Assembly: GCF_025628885.1 (NCBI RefSeq)
Contig: NZ_JAOTIF010000021.1
Location: 1-64,000, forward strand
Reading direction: 5' to 3'
DNA: 64,000 nucleotides
Source of the DNA: Paraflavisolibacter caeni
GTDB lineage: Bacteria; Bacteroidota; Bacteroidia; Chitinophagales; Chitinophagaceae
The position numbers and the translations under genes were made by a program. Below the pieces are notes generated by a model. The model saw only the letters and a list, made by a program, of their open reading frames with translations, had not been told where the DNA came from and made no database searches. Shown here in pieces: positions 44,634 through 53,656 of the stretch; the stretch's first letter is position 1; every line of letters starts with the position of its first letter.

Positions 44634-46979
44634 TCATCCCTTCTTCTTCCTCGCCGGCGCCTTCTTCGGCGGATTCGCCTTTGCCTCTTCAATTATTTTC
44701 TTTACTTCTTCTATCGCAAGGTCTGCAGCTCTTTCCTGTTGCTCCTTGCTCAGTTTATAGTTGCGCAACCCAACTTTGATGTAAGGACCATAAGGACCTC
44801 TCAAAATCTGGATCTTTTCCTTTTCAAAAACCTTGATCGTCCGCTCATCTTTTGCTTTCCTCTTTTCTTCTATGATGGGGGCTGCTTCCTCGAGGGTTAT
44901 ACTGTATGGATCAAATTCTTTACCCAAAGAATAGAACTTTTTATCATGTGCAATGTAAGGGCCAAATCGTCCAATGCTGACCGCTACATCCGAACCCTCA
45001 AACGCACCAAGCACCCTTGGTAACCTGAAGAGCTCCATCGCCTCATCCACGGTAATGGTTTCAATACTTTGAGTGGATTTCAACTTGGCAAAGCGTGGCT
45101 TTTCCTCACCTTCTGCTGTGCCAATCTGAACCATCGGCCCATAGCGTCCCATACGGGCGATTACCGGTTTGCCGCTCTCTGGATCAAGACCCAGTTCTCT
45201 TTCACCTTTTATACGTTCTGCCGTCTCAATGGTTTTTTCTACGTCCTTTTTAAAAGGGTTATAAAACTCATCGATCATTTTATTCCAACGCAGCTTTCCT
45301 CGGGCTACCTCGTCAAAATCACCTTCGATCCTGGCGGTAAAGCCATAATCCATTATGTCATCAAAATACTGCTTTAAGAAGTCAGTTACAACTAGTCCAA
45401 GGTCTGTGGGGAAAAGTTTTGCTTTTTCTGCTCCTATATTTTCCGTTTCCGTTTTTTTGGTAATATGGTCCTTGCTGAGGGTCAATACCTTGTAATGCCT
45501 TGGAGTGCCTTCCTTATCACGTTTTTCAACATAGCCTCTTTTGAGAATAGTTGAAATGGTAGGAGCATAAGTAGATGGACGGCCAATACCTAGTTCCTCG
45601 AGTTTCTTCACCAGCGAAGCTTCCGTGTAGCGGGGCAGTGGACGGGTGTTGCGCTCAATGGCCTTCATTTCCTTCAAGGGCAACTGCTGGCCAACGGTTA
45701 ACGGTGGCAGCATGCCTTCCGCTGTTTCTTCGCCTTCTTTATCCTCATCGTCCACATCTTCCCTATATACTTTAATAAAGCCATCGAATTTCAGCACTTC
45801 ACCGGTTGCCGCCAATTCAGCTTTATTTGTAGAAACTTCAATTTTAGCAACGGTCTTTTCCAGCTCAGCATCTGCCATTTGCGATGCCATTGTACGCTTC
45901 CAGATCAATTCGTAGAGGCGTTTGGCATCAGCATCTGGTACTGTCGTATTTGACATGTAGGTAGGACGGATGGCTTCGTGAGCTTCCTGCGCCGACTCAT
46001 TTTTGTTTTTATACTTCCTTGACTGGTAATACCTGTTACCATAAGATGCTTGTACTGTGTTCCGGACATCATCCATGGCTGTTTCGCTCAGGTTCACACT
46101 GTCCGTACGCATATAGGTAATGTGACCATTTTCATACAGCTTTTGCGCCACCAACATGGTCCGGCTAACACTGTAACCTAATTTACGGCTCGCTTCCTGT
46201 TGCAGGGTAGACGTGGTAAAAGGAGCTGCGGGAGAACGGCGCGTCGGCTTTACCTGGATATCTTTTACTTTATAATTGGCACCAATACATTGATGTAAGA
46301 ATTGTTCAGCTGTGGCCACATCAGGGTATTTGCTCCCTTCTGCCTTAAAGCTGATGGGCTTACCTGCCACATCATTTGCCGTGAACATAGCTTCAACCTT
46401 AAAGCTGCTCTGCGGTTTAAATGCATTGATTTCCCTTTCGCGCTCAGCAACGAGTCGCACAGCAACGCTCTGAACCCTTCCTGCGCTCAGGTTGTTCTTC
46501 ATGCTCATCTTCCGCCACAACACCGGGCTGAGCTCGAAACCTACAATTCTGTCTAGCACCCGGCGGGCCTGCTGGGCATTCACCAGGTTCATATCTACAG
46601 TACGAGGCCTGCCAACAGCCTGCTTGATCGCAGGTTTGGTGATCTCGTGAAAAACGATCCGTTTAGTACTTCCCGGGTCAAGTCCCAGCACCTCGCATAA
46701 ATGCCAGCTGATAGCTTCCCCTTCACGGTCCTCATCCGTTGCCAGCCACACTTCATCGCTTTTTTTAGCGAGCTGTTTTAATTCTTTGACAACCTTTTGC
46801 TTGTCTTCAGGAACAATGTATCTGGGCTTGTAATTATTTTTAATATCAATACCCATATCGTCTTTCTCAAGGTCCCGGATATGCCCATAGCAGCTCTTAA
46901 CCTCAAAGTCACTTCCTAATATTTTTTCAATCGTTTTGGCCTTTGCAGGAGACTCAACGATCAGTAAGTTCTTAGCCAT
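44634..46979 (-). CDS. topA: DNA topoisomerase I
   Basis: 781 residues, type IA. The TOPRIM domain (LLIVESPAKAKTIEKIL, ATDEDREGEAISWHL) is followed by the active-site tyrosine Y289 in ITYMRTDS. The C-terminal part has three topoisomerase repeats (RMGRYGPMVQIG, SIGRFGPYIA, RGPYGPYIKVG) and a lysine-rich tail (KKAPARKKKG), with no zinc-ribbon cysteines, unlike E. coli TopA. It relaxes negative supercoils. Confidence 0.97.
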   Translation of the reverse strand: MAKNLLIVESPAKAKTIEKILGSDFEVKSCYGHIRDLEKDDMGIDIKNNYKPRYIVPEDKQKVVKELKQLAKKSDEVWLATDEDREGEAISWHLCEVLGLDPGSTKRIVFHEITKPAIKQAVGRPRTVDMNLVNAQQARRVLDRIVGFELSPVLWRKMSMKNNLSAGRVQSVAVRLVAEREREINAFKPQSSFKVEAMFTANDVAGKPISFKAEGSKYPDVATAEQFLHQCIGANYKVKDIQVKPTRRSPAAPFTTSTLQQEASRKLGYSVSRTMLVAQKLYENGHITYMRTDSVNLSETAMDDVRNTVQASYGNRYYQSRKYKNKNESAQEAHEAIRPTYMSNTTVPDADAKRLYELIWKRTMASQMADAELEKTVAKIEVSTNKAELAATGEVLKFDGFIKVYREDVDDEDKEGEETAEGMLPPLTVGQQLPLKEMKAIERNTRPLPRYTEASLVKKLEELGIGRPSTYAPTISTILKRGYVEKRDKEGTPRHYKVLTLSKDHITKKTETENIGAEKAKLFPTDLGLVVTDFLKQYFDDIMDYGFTARIEGDFDEVARGKLRWNKMIDEFYNPFKKDVEKTIETAERIKGERELGLDPESGKPVIARMGRYGPMVQIGTAEGEEKPRFAKLKSTQSIETITVDEAMELFRLPRVLGAFEGSDVAVSIGRFGPYIAHDKKFYSLGKEFDPYSITLEEAAPIIEEKRKAKDERTIKVFEKEKIQILRGPYGPYIKVGLRNYKLSKEQQERAADLAIEEVKKIIEEAKANPPKKAPARKKKG

Positions 46980-47114
46980 ATGTCTCGTATCGTTTAAATA
47001 TATACGCGGATAAATTCGTTCAAGTTTAGGGCAAGAATAAGAATTTTTTAGCTAGGGTTAGTTTTTTTCAGCGGGAAAGGTCGGAGAGAGACCCCTGAAA
47101 GTGGCTGATTCTCA

Positions 47115-47738
47115 CTATGATACGCTCTCTGCTTTTAATAAATTATACACCTGCCGTCCCAGCATTGACGCCCATTTGGTATATACTTTTTCGGAGGGAT
47201 GCAATCCGTCTGCCGCTGTCATACTGGCATCTTGAGTTACTTCTCTTGAAAATGTAGTTATATCCACATACTGAACGCCGAATGAATCGGATATCCTTTT
47301 ATTTACCTCGTTGTACTGATCAATCTCCGAGGAAATTTTATCAGAGTCCAAGTCCTTGGCAAATGTTGTTTTGCTATAATCTGGTATGGAAAGCACAAAA
47401 ACATGTTCCGGTGTTTTGTTGGCAAGAAGGATAGCTCTCGAAAGCAGTATGGCAAATTCCTTTTCGTAAGCTTCAATAGCATAACCCCGGTATTGATTAT
47501 TCACCCCGATGAGTAAAGTCACAAAGTCATAAGTATACAGAAAGCTGTATTCTTCAATCGCATTTTTTAATTCACCCGAAGTCCATCCTGTTTGAGCAAC
47601 TATTTCCGGGGCAATGAAATTAAAGCCCTTCTTTCTTAATAATTGAATGGTCTGATAAGGAAAGCTTTTATGAAGGGGCACTGATTCACCTATCGTATAT
47701 GAATCTCCAAGAGCTAAAAAAGAAAAATTCGTTTCCAT
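47115..47738 (-). CDS. SGNH/GDSL-family hydrolase
   Basis: 207 residues with LALGDSYTIGESV (block I), GVNNQY (block III) and DGLHPSEKVY (Asp and His). There is no signal peptide, so it is probably cytoplasmic, a lysophospholipase or arylesterase-like enzyme. Between it and the alpha/beta hydrolase gene is a repeat-containing spacer. Confidence 0.9.
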   Translation of the reverse strand: METNFSFLALGDSYTIGESVPLHKSFPYQTIQLLRKKGFNFIAPEIVAQTGWTSGELKNAIEEYSFLYTYDFVTLLIGVNNQYRGYAIEAYEKEFAILLSRAILLANKTPEHVFVLSIPDYSKTTFAKDLDSDKISSEIDQYNEVNKRISDSFGVQYVDITTFSREVTQDASMTAADGLHPSEKVYTKWASMLGRQVYNLLKAESVS

Positions 47739-47883
47739 GGCAATCTATCTGGTTTTTATAAATTTTAAATATTGATAATATTATGCGGATATACTTTATT
47801 CAGTTCACCACAATAACGCTATTCATCCCTTTTCAATCCTGCAAATATGCATTTTAATCTTTCAACTGGCCGCATTGTCTCCC

Positions 47884-47930
47884 TAAATTCCGAAATCCGA
47901 AATCCCAAATCCGAAATTCCCAATCCCGGT
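47884..47930. repeat. Degenerate tandem repeat of the heptamer CCGAAAT
   Basis: The plus strand reads TTCCGAAAT, CCGAAAT, CCCAAAT, CCGAAAT, TCCC. The pattern resembles short intergenic tandem repeats with phrases of CGAAATC that I know from Chitinophagaceae genomes. It sits in the spacer between two minus-strand hydrolase genes. Confidence 0.7.
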
Positions 47931-47980
47931 TCAAGCATTCTTGTTTCAAAAGTTCCTTTCTGAAATAATCAGGGCAAAGT

Positions 47981-48865
47981 TCAAACAGATGAATGAAAAA
48001 AATCAATAATAGCCTTATAAGAGTTATTGTCCCTGTAAATACGTCTATGCCCCAGGCCCTGCGAAATAAGGAATTGAAAATTTGGATACTCCTTTTCAAT
48101 GATTGGTTTTACATCCCTCATCGGTGTCATTTGATCATCTTCGTCTTGAAGCCATAAAACTTTAGCTTTAATATTTTGTGCAGCCCTCGCAATGGAAAAC
48201 CATTCCGGCGGATGGCCACCTTCCTGCTTGATTACATCATCGAATTCCCTACGAACCTCTCCGTCCAATTGAAGAAATTTAAAAAAAGAGTCGATGGCTG
48301 TTGTTGTTTCAGTGGCTGGTGCAATAAGTGTAACTTGATAGGTCTCGTCATGTTTCATTTCTTCTAAGGCAAGTGCGATAGCAAGACCACCCAAAGAATG
48401 GGCAATAAAGTTTTTGATCGGTCCGTAATGTTTATCGATGTACAGGATAAATTCTTTATATAATACTGCATTGATCTGTTTGCCCATGCTCCGGCCATGG
48501 GCAGGTGCGTCAAAAGCTAATACCTCATAGCCTTTTTTGATCAATGGCTTTACATAACGGTCAAAGTTTATGACACTGGATTCATAGCCGTGTAGGATCA
48601 ATAATTTATTTTCTGATGGATGATTCCATCTGTAACCACTGATCTTATGATGATGAAAGGCGAATTGGATATTCTCTGCCTCTTCAAATATGTGTGGAAG
48701 CTTTTTTCGGTTCCTGTATTGGGGAGTACAAAATAATTGAAATGCTTTTTCTGCAGTCTTTCTTTTGGATATCGAAGAAAGAATTGCAAATTTTGCTCTT
48801 ATATAATTGATAACCAACTTTTGACTGACACTCATTAGGTATATTGGTTTAATTGTTATTGGCAC
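47981..48865 (-). CDS. Alpha/beta-fold hydrolase
   Basis: 294 residues. AHSLGGLAIAL carries the nucleophile serine, LQDEDDQMTP the acid, and GLGHRRIYRD the histidine, forming the triad. An N-terminal segment with several basic residues precedes the core (ILHGYESS oxyanion region). Likely a serine esterase or lipase of the cytoplasm. Confidence 0.9.
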   Translation of the reverse strand: MPITIKPIYLMSVSQKLVINYIRAKFAILSSISKRKTAEKAFQLFCTPQYRNRKKLPHIFEEAENIQFAFHHHKISGYRWNHPSENKLLILHGYESSVINFDRYVKPLIKKGYEVLAFDAPAHGRSMGKQINAVLYKEFILYIDKHYGPIKNFIAHSLGGLAIALALEEMKHDETYQVTLIAPATETTTAIDSFFKFLQLDGEVRREFDDVIKQEGGHPPEWFSIARAAQNIKAKVLWLQDEDDQMTPMRDVKPIIEKEYPNFQFLISQGLGHRRIYRDNNSYKAIIDFFHSSV

Positions 48866-48931
48866 AAACTATGATCGCAAAAACAGGCGAAATAACAAAT
48901 AAACCATCAAACCATAAACCACATACCTTTC

Positions 48932-49684
48932 ATGGACATTGTTTTAATTGGAACAGGTAACACAGCTTCTGTTCTTGGCAGAAAGCTGAAAGCGGCTGGG
49001 CACCAGATTGTGCAAATTTTTGGCCGCAATGCAAAAGCAGCCAGCGACCTGGCTTACGAACTGGATACAGAATCGACAAATTACTGGAGTGTGGTGACCC
49101 GGGATGCCGATATTTATATAATAGCCGTTTCTGATATTGCAATCCAGGAGGTTTTGAAAGAACTTAAATTGCCCAATAAGACAATCGTGCATACTGCAGC
49201 CTCAGTTTCAAAAGAAGTATTGCACGAGGCAACGCATTATGGGGTCTTTTATCCCCTGCAAAGTTTGAAAAAGGAAAATGCTTACCTGCCTGATATCCCG
49301 ATCATTATAGATGCCAGTGATGAAAAAACCTTAAACGAGCTGGAATTACTTGCTGCCAGCATTTCTGGAAAAGTCATGAAGGGTAATGATTTTAGCCGGC
49401 TAAAATTGCACCTGGCAGCTGTTTTTTGCAACAACTTTGTCAACCACCTGTATCGGTTAACCGAAGATTATTGTAAAAAAGAAGGCTTGGATTTCCAACT
49501 GCTGTTTCCTTTGATTAAAGAAACTGCATTGCGCATCGAGCACCTTTCTTCTTCAAAAGCACAAACTGGTCCGGCTATAAGACATGACTATAATACAATT
49601 GAAAAGCACAAGGGACTCTTGAAAGATCACCCGGAATTGCTGCAGTTTTATGAACTGTTTACTGATAGCATTATGAAGCAATGA
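48932..49684 (+). CDS. DUF2520 Rossmann-fold oxidoreductase-like protein
   Basis: 250 residues. VLIGTGNTASVLGRKLKAAGH is a NAD(P)-binding fold; the C-terminal helical domain (HLAAVFCNNFVNHLYRL, GPAIRHDYNTIEKHKGLL) is DUF2520, related to 6-phosphogluconate dehydrogenase-like proteins. Starts an apparent run with kdsC, UbiA, maf and DUF2851 genes on the plus strand. Confidence 0.88.
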   Translation: MDIVLIGTGNTASVLGRKLKAAGHQIVQIFGRNAKAASDLAYELDTESTNYWSVVTRDADIYIIAVSDIAIQEVLKELKLPNKTIVHTAASVSKEVLHEATHYGVFYPLQSLKKENAYLPDIPIIIDASDEKTLNELELLAASISGKVMKGNDFSRLKLHLAAVFCNNFVNHLYRLTEDYCKKEGLDFQLLFPLIKETALRIEHLSSSKAQTGPAIRHDYNTIEKHKGLLKDHPELLQFYELFTDSIMKQ

Positions 49685-49707
49685 GCTGAAGGGCAGTTTT
49701 TTCCCGA

Positions 49708-49715
49708 TATATTTG
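49708..49715 (+). promoter_or_regulatory. Candidate -7 element upstream of kdsC
   Basis: TATATTTG followed by CAG matches the Bacteroidota TAnnTTTG box and lies 24 bases before the kdsC start. The -33 TTG is not well placed, so the call rests on one element. Confidence 0.4.
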
Positions 49716-49738
49716 CAGCTGAGCTTATAGTTTAGGTT

Positions 49739-50260
49739 ATGAACGTTTTAGAATATTTTACCAGCGTAACTACATTTATCTTTGATCTTGATGGCGTTCT
49801 GACCGACGGAACTGTTTTAGTATTGAATGATGGTTTACAGGCCCGCCAAATGCACGTAAAGGATGGCCTGGCGTTGCAGATGGCATTAAAGAACGGCTAT
49901 AATGTAGTGATTGTTTCAGGAGGTTATTCTGAACCCGTGATTGGCAGGTTGAACAAGCTTGGCGTACAGGAAGTATACCTCAATATTAAAAACAAACTGG
50001 AATTTTTAAATAATTACCTGGACCAAAATAATATCGGCTGGGAAGAGGTGTTATTCATGGGAGATGACCTACCCGATGTTGATGTATTAAAAAAAGTAGG
50101 TATGCCGTGTTGTCCTGCCGACGCTGTAATGGAAGTTAAAAGAATTAGTAAATATATTTCACCTATCAAAGGCGGCTTTGGCTGTGCCAGGGACGTCATT
50201 GAAAAAGTGCTCAAGCTTAATGACCACTGGAACTTTGACACCAGCGTTACCTCCAGGTAA
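49739..50260 (+). CDS. kdsC: KDO 8-phosphate phosphatase (KdsC-type HAD)
   Basis: 173 residues, the standard KdsC length. DLDGVLTDG is HAD motif I, VSGG motif II, GDDLPDVDVL motif IV. It hydrolyses 3-deoxy-D-manno-octulosonate 8-phosphate on the way to the lipopolysaccharide core. A candidate TAnnTTTG box lies upstream at 49708. Confidence 0.93.
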   Translation: MNVLEYFTSVTTFIFDLDGVLTDGTVLVLNDGLQARQMHVKDGLALQMALKNGYNVVIVSGGYSEPVIGRLNKLGVQEVYLNIKNKLEFLNNYLDQNNIGWEEVLFMGDDLPDVDVLKKVGMPCCPADAVMEVKRISKYISPIKGGFGCARDVIEKVLKLNDHWNFDTSVTSR

Positions 50261-50347
50261 CACATACATTAGTTTCTTGTTATAGAAGCTTAGGATTCCT
50301 GCTTGCCTCAGTACGAAAATCAATTTTGAACATTTTAAATCATTCTA

Positions 50348-51259
50348 ATGAGATTAGTTGCTGCATTTTTACGCCTGGTCCGATGGCCTAATCTCGTGTT
50401 TATTATAATTACCCAGTTACTATTCTATTTTTGTATTTACCAGCCTCTTTTCCAAACGCAGGAAATCTATCAGCTACTCTGGCTGATCGTAGCATCGGTT
50501 TTTATTGCTGCGGCCGGGTATATAATTAATGACTACTTTGATCTCAATATCGATCAGATTAACAAACCGGGCAAAAATGTAATTAATTCCATTATTAATA
50601 GACGCTGGGCAATTATTTGGCACATCGGGTTAAGTACGGCTGGTATCATTGCTACAGCTATTGCTGTTTCTTTTCATAAATGGTATTTGATTATAGCAAA
50701 TATTGTTGTTGTCTCACTCCTTTGGCTTTACTCAACTTCTTTCAAAAGACAACTGTTAATTGGTAATATCGTTATTTCCCTGCTGACTTCCTGGACTGTT
50801 TTGATTCTGTTTTTCGCAAAAGTTCCTTTTAATGCTGTATATGGCAACAATGATCCGAATATTACAAAATATTTCAAGATATCTTTCCTTTATGCTGGGT
50901 TTGCATTTGTTATTTCACTGGTCCGGGAAGCCATTAAAGATATCGAAGACCTGAAAGGGGATTTGCGTTATGAATGCCGGACCTTGCCCATAGTTACCGG
51001 TATTCGTACTGCGAAAGTATATGTTGCTGTATGGCTTGTGGTATTGATTGGCGCTCTATTGCTCCTGCAGCTCTATTTATTACTGATTGGTTGGGCATGG
51101 GCTGTTATTTATAGCATCCTGTTTGTCATTGTTCCATCCATTATTCTTTTAAGCAGGCTTTTGAAGGCGCGCACTACACAGGAATTTTCCAAATTGAGTG
51201 CCCTTACAAAATTGATTATGTTCACTGGTATACTATCAATGATCTTCTTCAGACTGTAA
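50348..51259 (+). CDS. UbiA-family prenyltransferase (geranylgeranylglycerol-phosphate synthase-like)
   Basis: 303 residues with about eight membrane helices. First Asp-rich motif NDYFDLNID and second DIEDLKGD bind prenyl diphosphate through Mg. The length and motifs fit the Bacteroidota UbiA group annotated as geranylgeranylglycerol-phosphate geranylgeranyltransferase, but menaquinone-type prenylation cannot be excluded. Maf follows 26 bases after it. Confidence 0.88.
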   Translation: MRLVAAFLRLVRWPNLVFIIITQLLFYFCIYQPLFQTQEIYQLLWLIVASVFIAAAGYIINDYFDLNIDQINKPGKNVINSIINRRWAIIWHIGLSTAGIIATAIAVSFHKWYLIIANIVVVSLLWLYSTSFKRQLLIGNIVISLLTSWTVLILFFAKVPFNAVYGNNDPNITKYFKISFLYAGFAFVISLVREAIKDIEDLKGDLRYECRTLPIVTGIRTAKVYVAVWLVVLIGALLLLQLYLLLIGWAWAVIYSILFVIVPSIILLSRLLKARTTQEFSKLSALTKLIMFTGILSMIFFRL

Positions 51260-51285
51260 TTTTGAGCACCTTTTCAAATGAACAC

Positions 51286-51852
51286 ATGATCCCAAAGACA
51301 AAATATATTCTGGCATCACAGTCACCAAGGCGCAAGCAGTTATTAGAATGGGCTGAAATAGATTTTGAAGTAGTTGTTTCTAATACTGATGAGTCATTTC
51401 CATCTCATCTTACTCCAGTGGAGGCGGCTGTCTTCATCGCTCGGCAAAAGGCTGAAGCCGTAAGTGCTCAGGTAAAAGACAACCGGGTGGTGATTGCTGC
51501 CGATACGATCGTAGTGTTGAATAATGAGATCATTGGGAAGCCAAAAGACCGGGAAGATGCATTGAAAATATTAGCGAAACTCAGCGGGAATATTCATCAG
51601 GTCATTACAGGTGTGGCAATAACAAATGGGATGGAGCACTATTTTGCAGATACCACGGAAGTGGAATTCCATACTTTAACTCCTCAACAAATTGAGTTTT
51701 ACGTTGATAAGTATCAGCCGTACGACAAAGCAGGTGCTTATGCAATACAGGAATGGATTGGAGTGGTAGGCATCAAACGAATCGATGGAGATTTTTATAA
51801 TGTGATGGGATTACCGGTAAGTAGGGTAGTGCAGGCCCTGAACAGCCGTTAA
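51286..51852 (+). CDS. maf: Maf-family nucleotide pyrophosphatase
   Basis: 188 residues from the ATG at 51286; an in-frame TTG at 51262 would only add eight residues. ILASQSPRRKQLLEW is the hallmark N-terminus, AADTIVVLNNEIIGKP the active site. Maf proteins hydrolyse dTTP, UTP or modified nucleotides. Confidence 0.94.
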   Translation: MIPKTKYILASQSPRRKQLLEWAEIDFEVVVSNTDESFPSHLTPVEAAVFIARQKAEAVSAQVKDNRVVIAADTIVVLNNEIIGKPKDREDALKILAKLSGNIHQVITGVAITNGMEHYFADTTEVEFHTLTPQQIEFYVDKYQPYDKAGAYAIQEWIGVVGIKRIDGDFYNVMGLPVSRVVQALNSR

Positions 51853-51912
51853 TTTAGGATCTGCTCTTTTAAAAGTTGGCGACAATGAGTATCTTTTGGG
51901 AAAAGATATGAT

Positions 51913-53232
51913 ATGTCCGACCTTTTCACCCTGCATGAGGGTGGGTTAATTACCGAAAAACTGCTTCATTATATTTGGCGCTTTCAATATTTTAACCGTA
52001 CACAACTCCTGTCTTCTGATGGAGAAAAAGTGGAGGTGGTCTTCCCCGGAATCATCAACTACAATCAAGGGCCCGATTTCAAAGGTGCGAAAATCAGGAT
52101 TGGAACTACTTTATTCGCCGGAAGTGTAGAACTTCATTTGAAGACTTCTGACTGGCACAAGCACGGGCATCAGGGAGATAGTAATTATGGTAATGTGATC
52201 CTTCATGTCGTTTATCAGCATGATGCTGACCCCGGTAATAATATCCCTGTCTTGGAATTGGAACCCCACATCTCTGGTATCCTGCTGAATAAGTACCAAT
52301 TTTTGATGAACGCATCTGCATTTATTCCCTGTTCAAATACTATTGCACAAGTGCCTGGTATTACCTGGTTATCATGGAAAGAAAGACTGTTGGCAGAGCG
52401 ATTGGAAAGAAAAGCCGTAATCATTATCTCTTTTTTAAAAGAAAACAATACACACTGGGAGGAAGCATTTTGGTGGCTTCTGGCCCGCAACTTTGGCAGT
52501 AAAGTAAATGTTGAAGCTTTTGAAGCAATAGCGCGATCTATACCTATTAATATATTAGCAAAACAAAAGGCGCAAATACATCAATTGGAGGGTTTGTTGT
52601 TGGGACAAGCAAATTTGCTGCAGAAAGATTTTTCTGAAGAATACCCTAAACTACTCAAGCGGGAATATGAGTTTTTAAAGAAGAAATATCACTTGGTACC
52701 CATTTCAATTCCTGTCCACTTTCTGCGAATGAGACCCAGGAATTTTCCAACAATCCGTCTGGCACAACTGGCTATGCTGGTACATACTTCGGTGCACTTG
52801 TTTTCAAAGTTCCTGGAAACAGAAAATATGAAGGATGTGACCAATAGTCTTTATGTCACGGCTAATGATTACTGGCATTATCATTATTTATTAGATGAGC
52901 CTGCTTCATTCAAAAAGAAAACGATCGGAGCCGGTATGATAGAAAATATAATCATCAATACGGTGGCGCCGGCATTATTCGCATATGGTCTCTATCACAA
53001 AGAGGAAAAGTATAAAACAAAGGCTATACAGTGGATGGAACAATTACCGGCAGAAAAGAATTCAATTATTGGGGGATTTGCTGCATTGAAGATTTCCAGT
53101 AAGAAAGCCTGTGATTCACAGGCCCTACTGGAATTAAAAAATGAATACTGCTCTAATAAGCGTTGCTTGGAGTGTAGTGTTGGAAATTACTACCTGAAAA
53201 GTATTACCAGTTCCACTCCACATGCACTTTGA
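51913..53232 (+). CDS. DUF2851 family protein
   Basis: 439 residues, typical of DUF2851 in Bacteroidota: LLHYIWRFQYFN, NYNQGPDFKGAKIRIG, HKHGHQGDSNYGNVILHVVY near the start, and a C-terminal CSNKRCLECSVGNYYL with cysteines that could bind metal. The biochemical role is unknown. Its 3' end overlaps the convergent OsmC gene by 29 bases. Confidence 0.9.
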   Translation: MSDLFTLHEGGLITEKLLHYIWRFQYFNRTQLLSSDGEKVEVVFPGIINYNQGPDFKGAKIRIGTTLFAGSVELHLKTSDWHKHGHQGDSNYGNVILHVVYQHDADPGNNIPVLELEPHISGILLNKYQFLMNASAFIPCSNTIAQVPGITWLSWKERLLAERLERKAVIIISFLKENNTHWEEAFWWLLARNFGSKVNVEAFEAIARSIPINILAKQKAQIHQLEGLLLGQANLLQKDFSEEYPKLLKREYEFLKKKYHLVPISIPVHFLRMRPRNFPTIRLAQLAMLVHTSVHLFSKFLETENMKDVTNSLYVTANDYWHYHYLLDEPASFKKKTIGAGMIENIIINTVAPALFAYGLYHKEEKYKTKAIQWMEQLPAEKNSIIGGFAALKISSKKACDSQALLELKNEYCSNKRCLECSVGNYYLKSITSSTPHAL

Positions 53233-53611
53233 TATCTGGGTGGATACTTTGTGCAACAGGGCAGGTGTGTGCTACATGCCTCAGAATATCTTTCGACTTT
53301 TCTTCAATACCTTTTAAATGGTCTGGAATATGAAATTTAAGATTGATACCTCCAACTCTTCTAGGCTCGGCCTTCATGATTTTCTCCACATCCACTTGAA
53401 TACCTTTAAGATCAATATTCATTGATCTGGCTTTTATGCCCATCACAGTAACCATACAGGTTGCCAGGGAGGTGGCCATTAAATCGGTAGGAGAGAACCT
53501 TTCCCCTTTGCCATGGTTGTCCGGCGGTGCATCAGTTTCAATGGCAGATGAAGATTTCAAATGAGTACAGGTTGTCCTTAGATCACCATCATAAACTACA
53601 ACAGATGTCAT
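53204..53611 (-). CDS. OsmC-family peroxiredoxin-like protein
   Basis: 135 residues from the ATG at 53611, chosen because the in-frame extension MFKRKFSQKS is not part of the family. Both peroxidatic cysteines are present (ATCMVTVMG and HTCPVAQS). It reduces organic hydroperoxides. Divergent from the beta-barrel gene, with a shared 45-base promoter region. Confidence 0.93.
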   Translation of the reverse strand: MTSVVVYDGDLRTTCTHLKSSSAIETDAPPDNHGKGERFSPTDLMATSLATCMVTVMGIKARSMNIDLKGIQVDVEKIMKAEPRRVGGINLKFHIPDHLKGIEEKSKDILRHVAHTCPVAQSIHPDIKVHVEWNW

Positions 53612-53628
53612 ACTTTTTTGACTAAATT

Positions 53629-53636
53629 TACGTTTG
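53629..53636 (+). promoter_or_regulatory. Candidate -7 element upstream of the beta-barrel gene
   Basis: TACGTTTG in the short divergent spacer fits TAnnTTTG and lies 20 bases before the GTG start at 53657. The -33 position is not clearly matched. Confidence 0.35.
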
Positions 53637-53656
53637 AACAATATATTTTAAACTTT

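Noticed and set aside
44634-46979. topA as truncated for want of zinc fingers
   Set aside because: The C-terminal repeats and a lysine-rich tail are complete; forms without zinc ribbons are normal in other phyla.
47884-47930. CRISPR-like array
   Set aside because: The heptamer units are directly adjacent, with no spacers and no cas genes.
47854-48099. Minus-strand frame of 81 codons
   Set aside because: Its C-terminal half is the translation of the CCGAAAT repeat and its N-terminal half overlaps the alpha/beta hydrolase gene.
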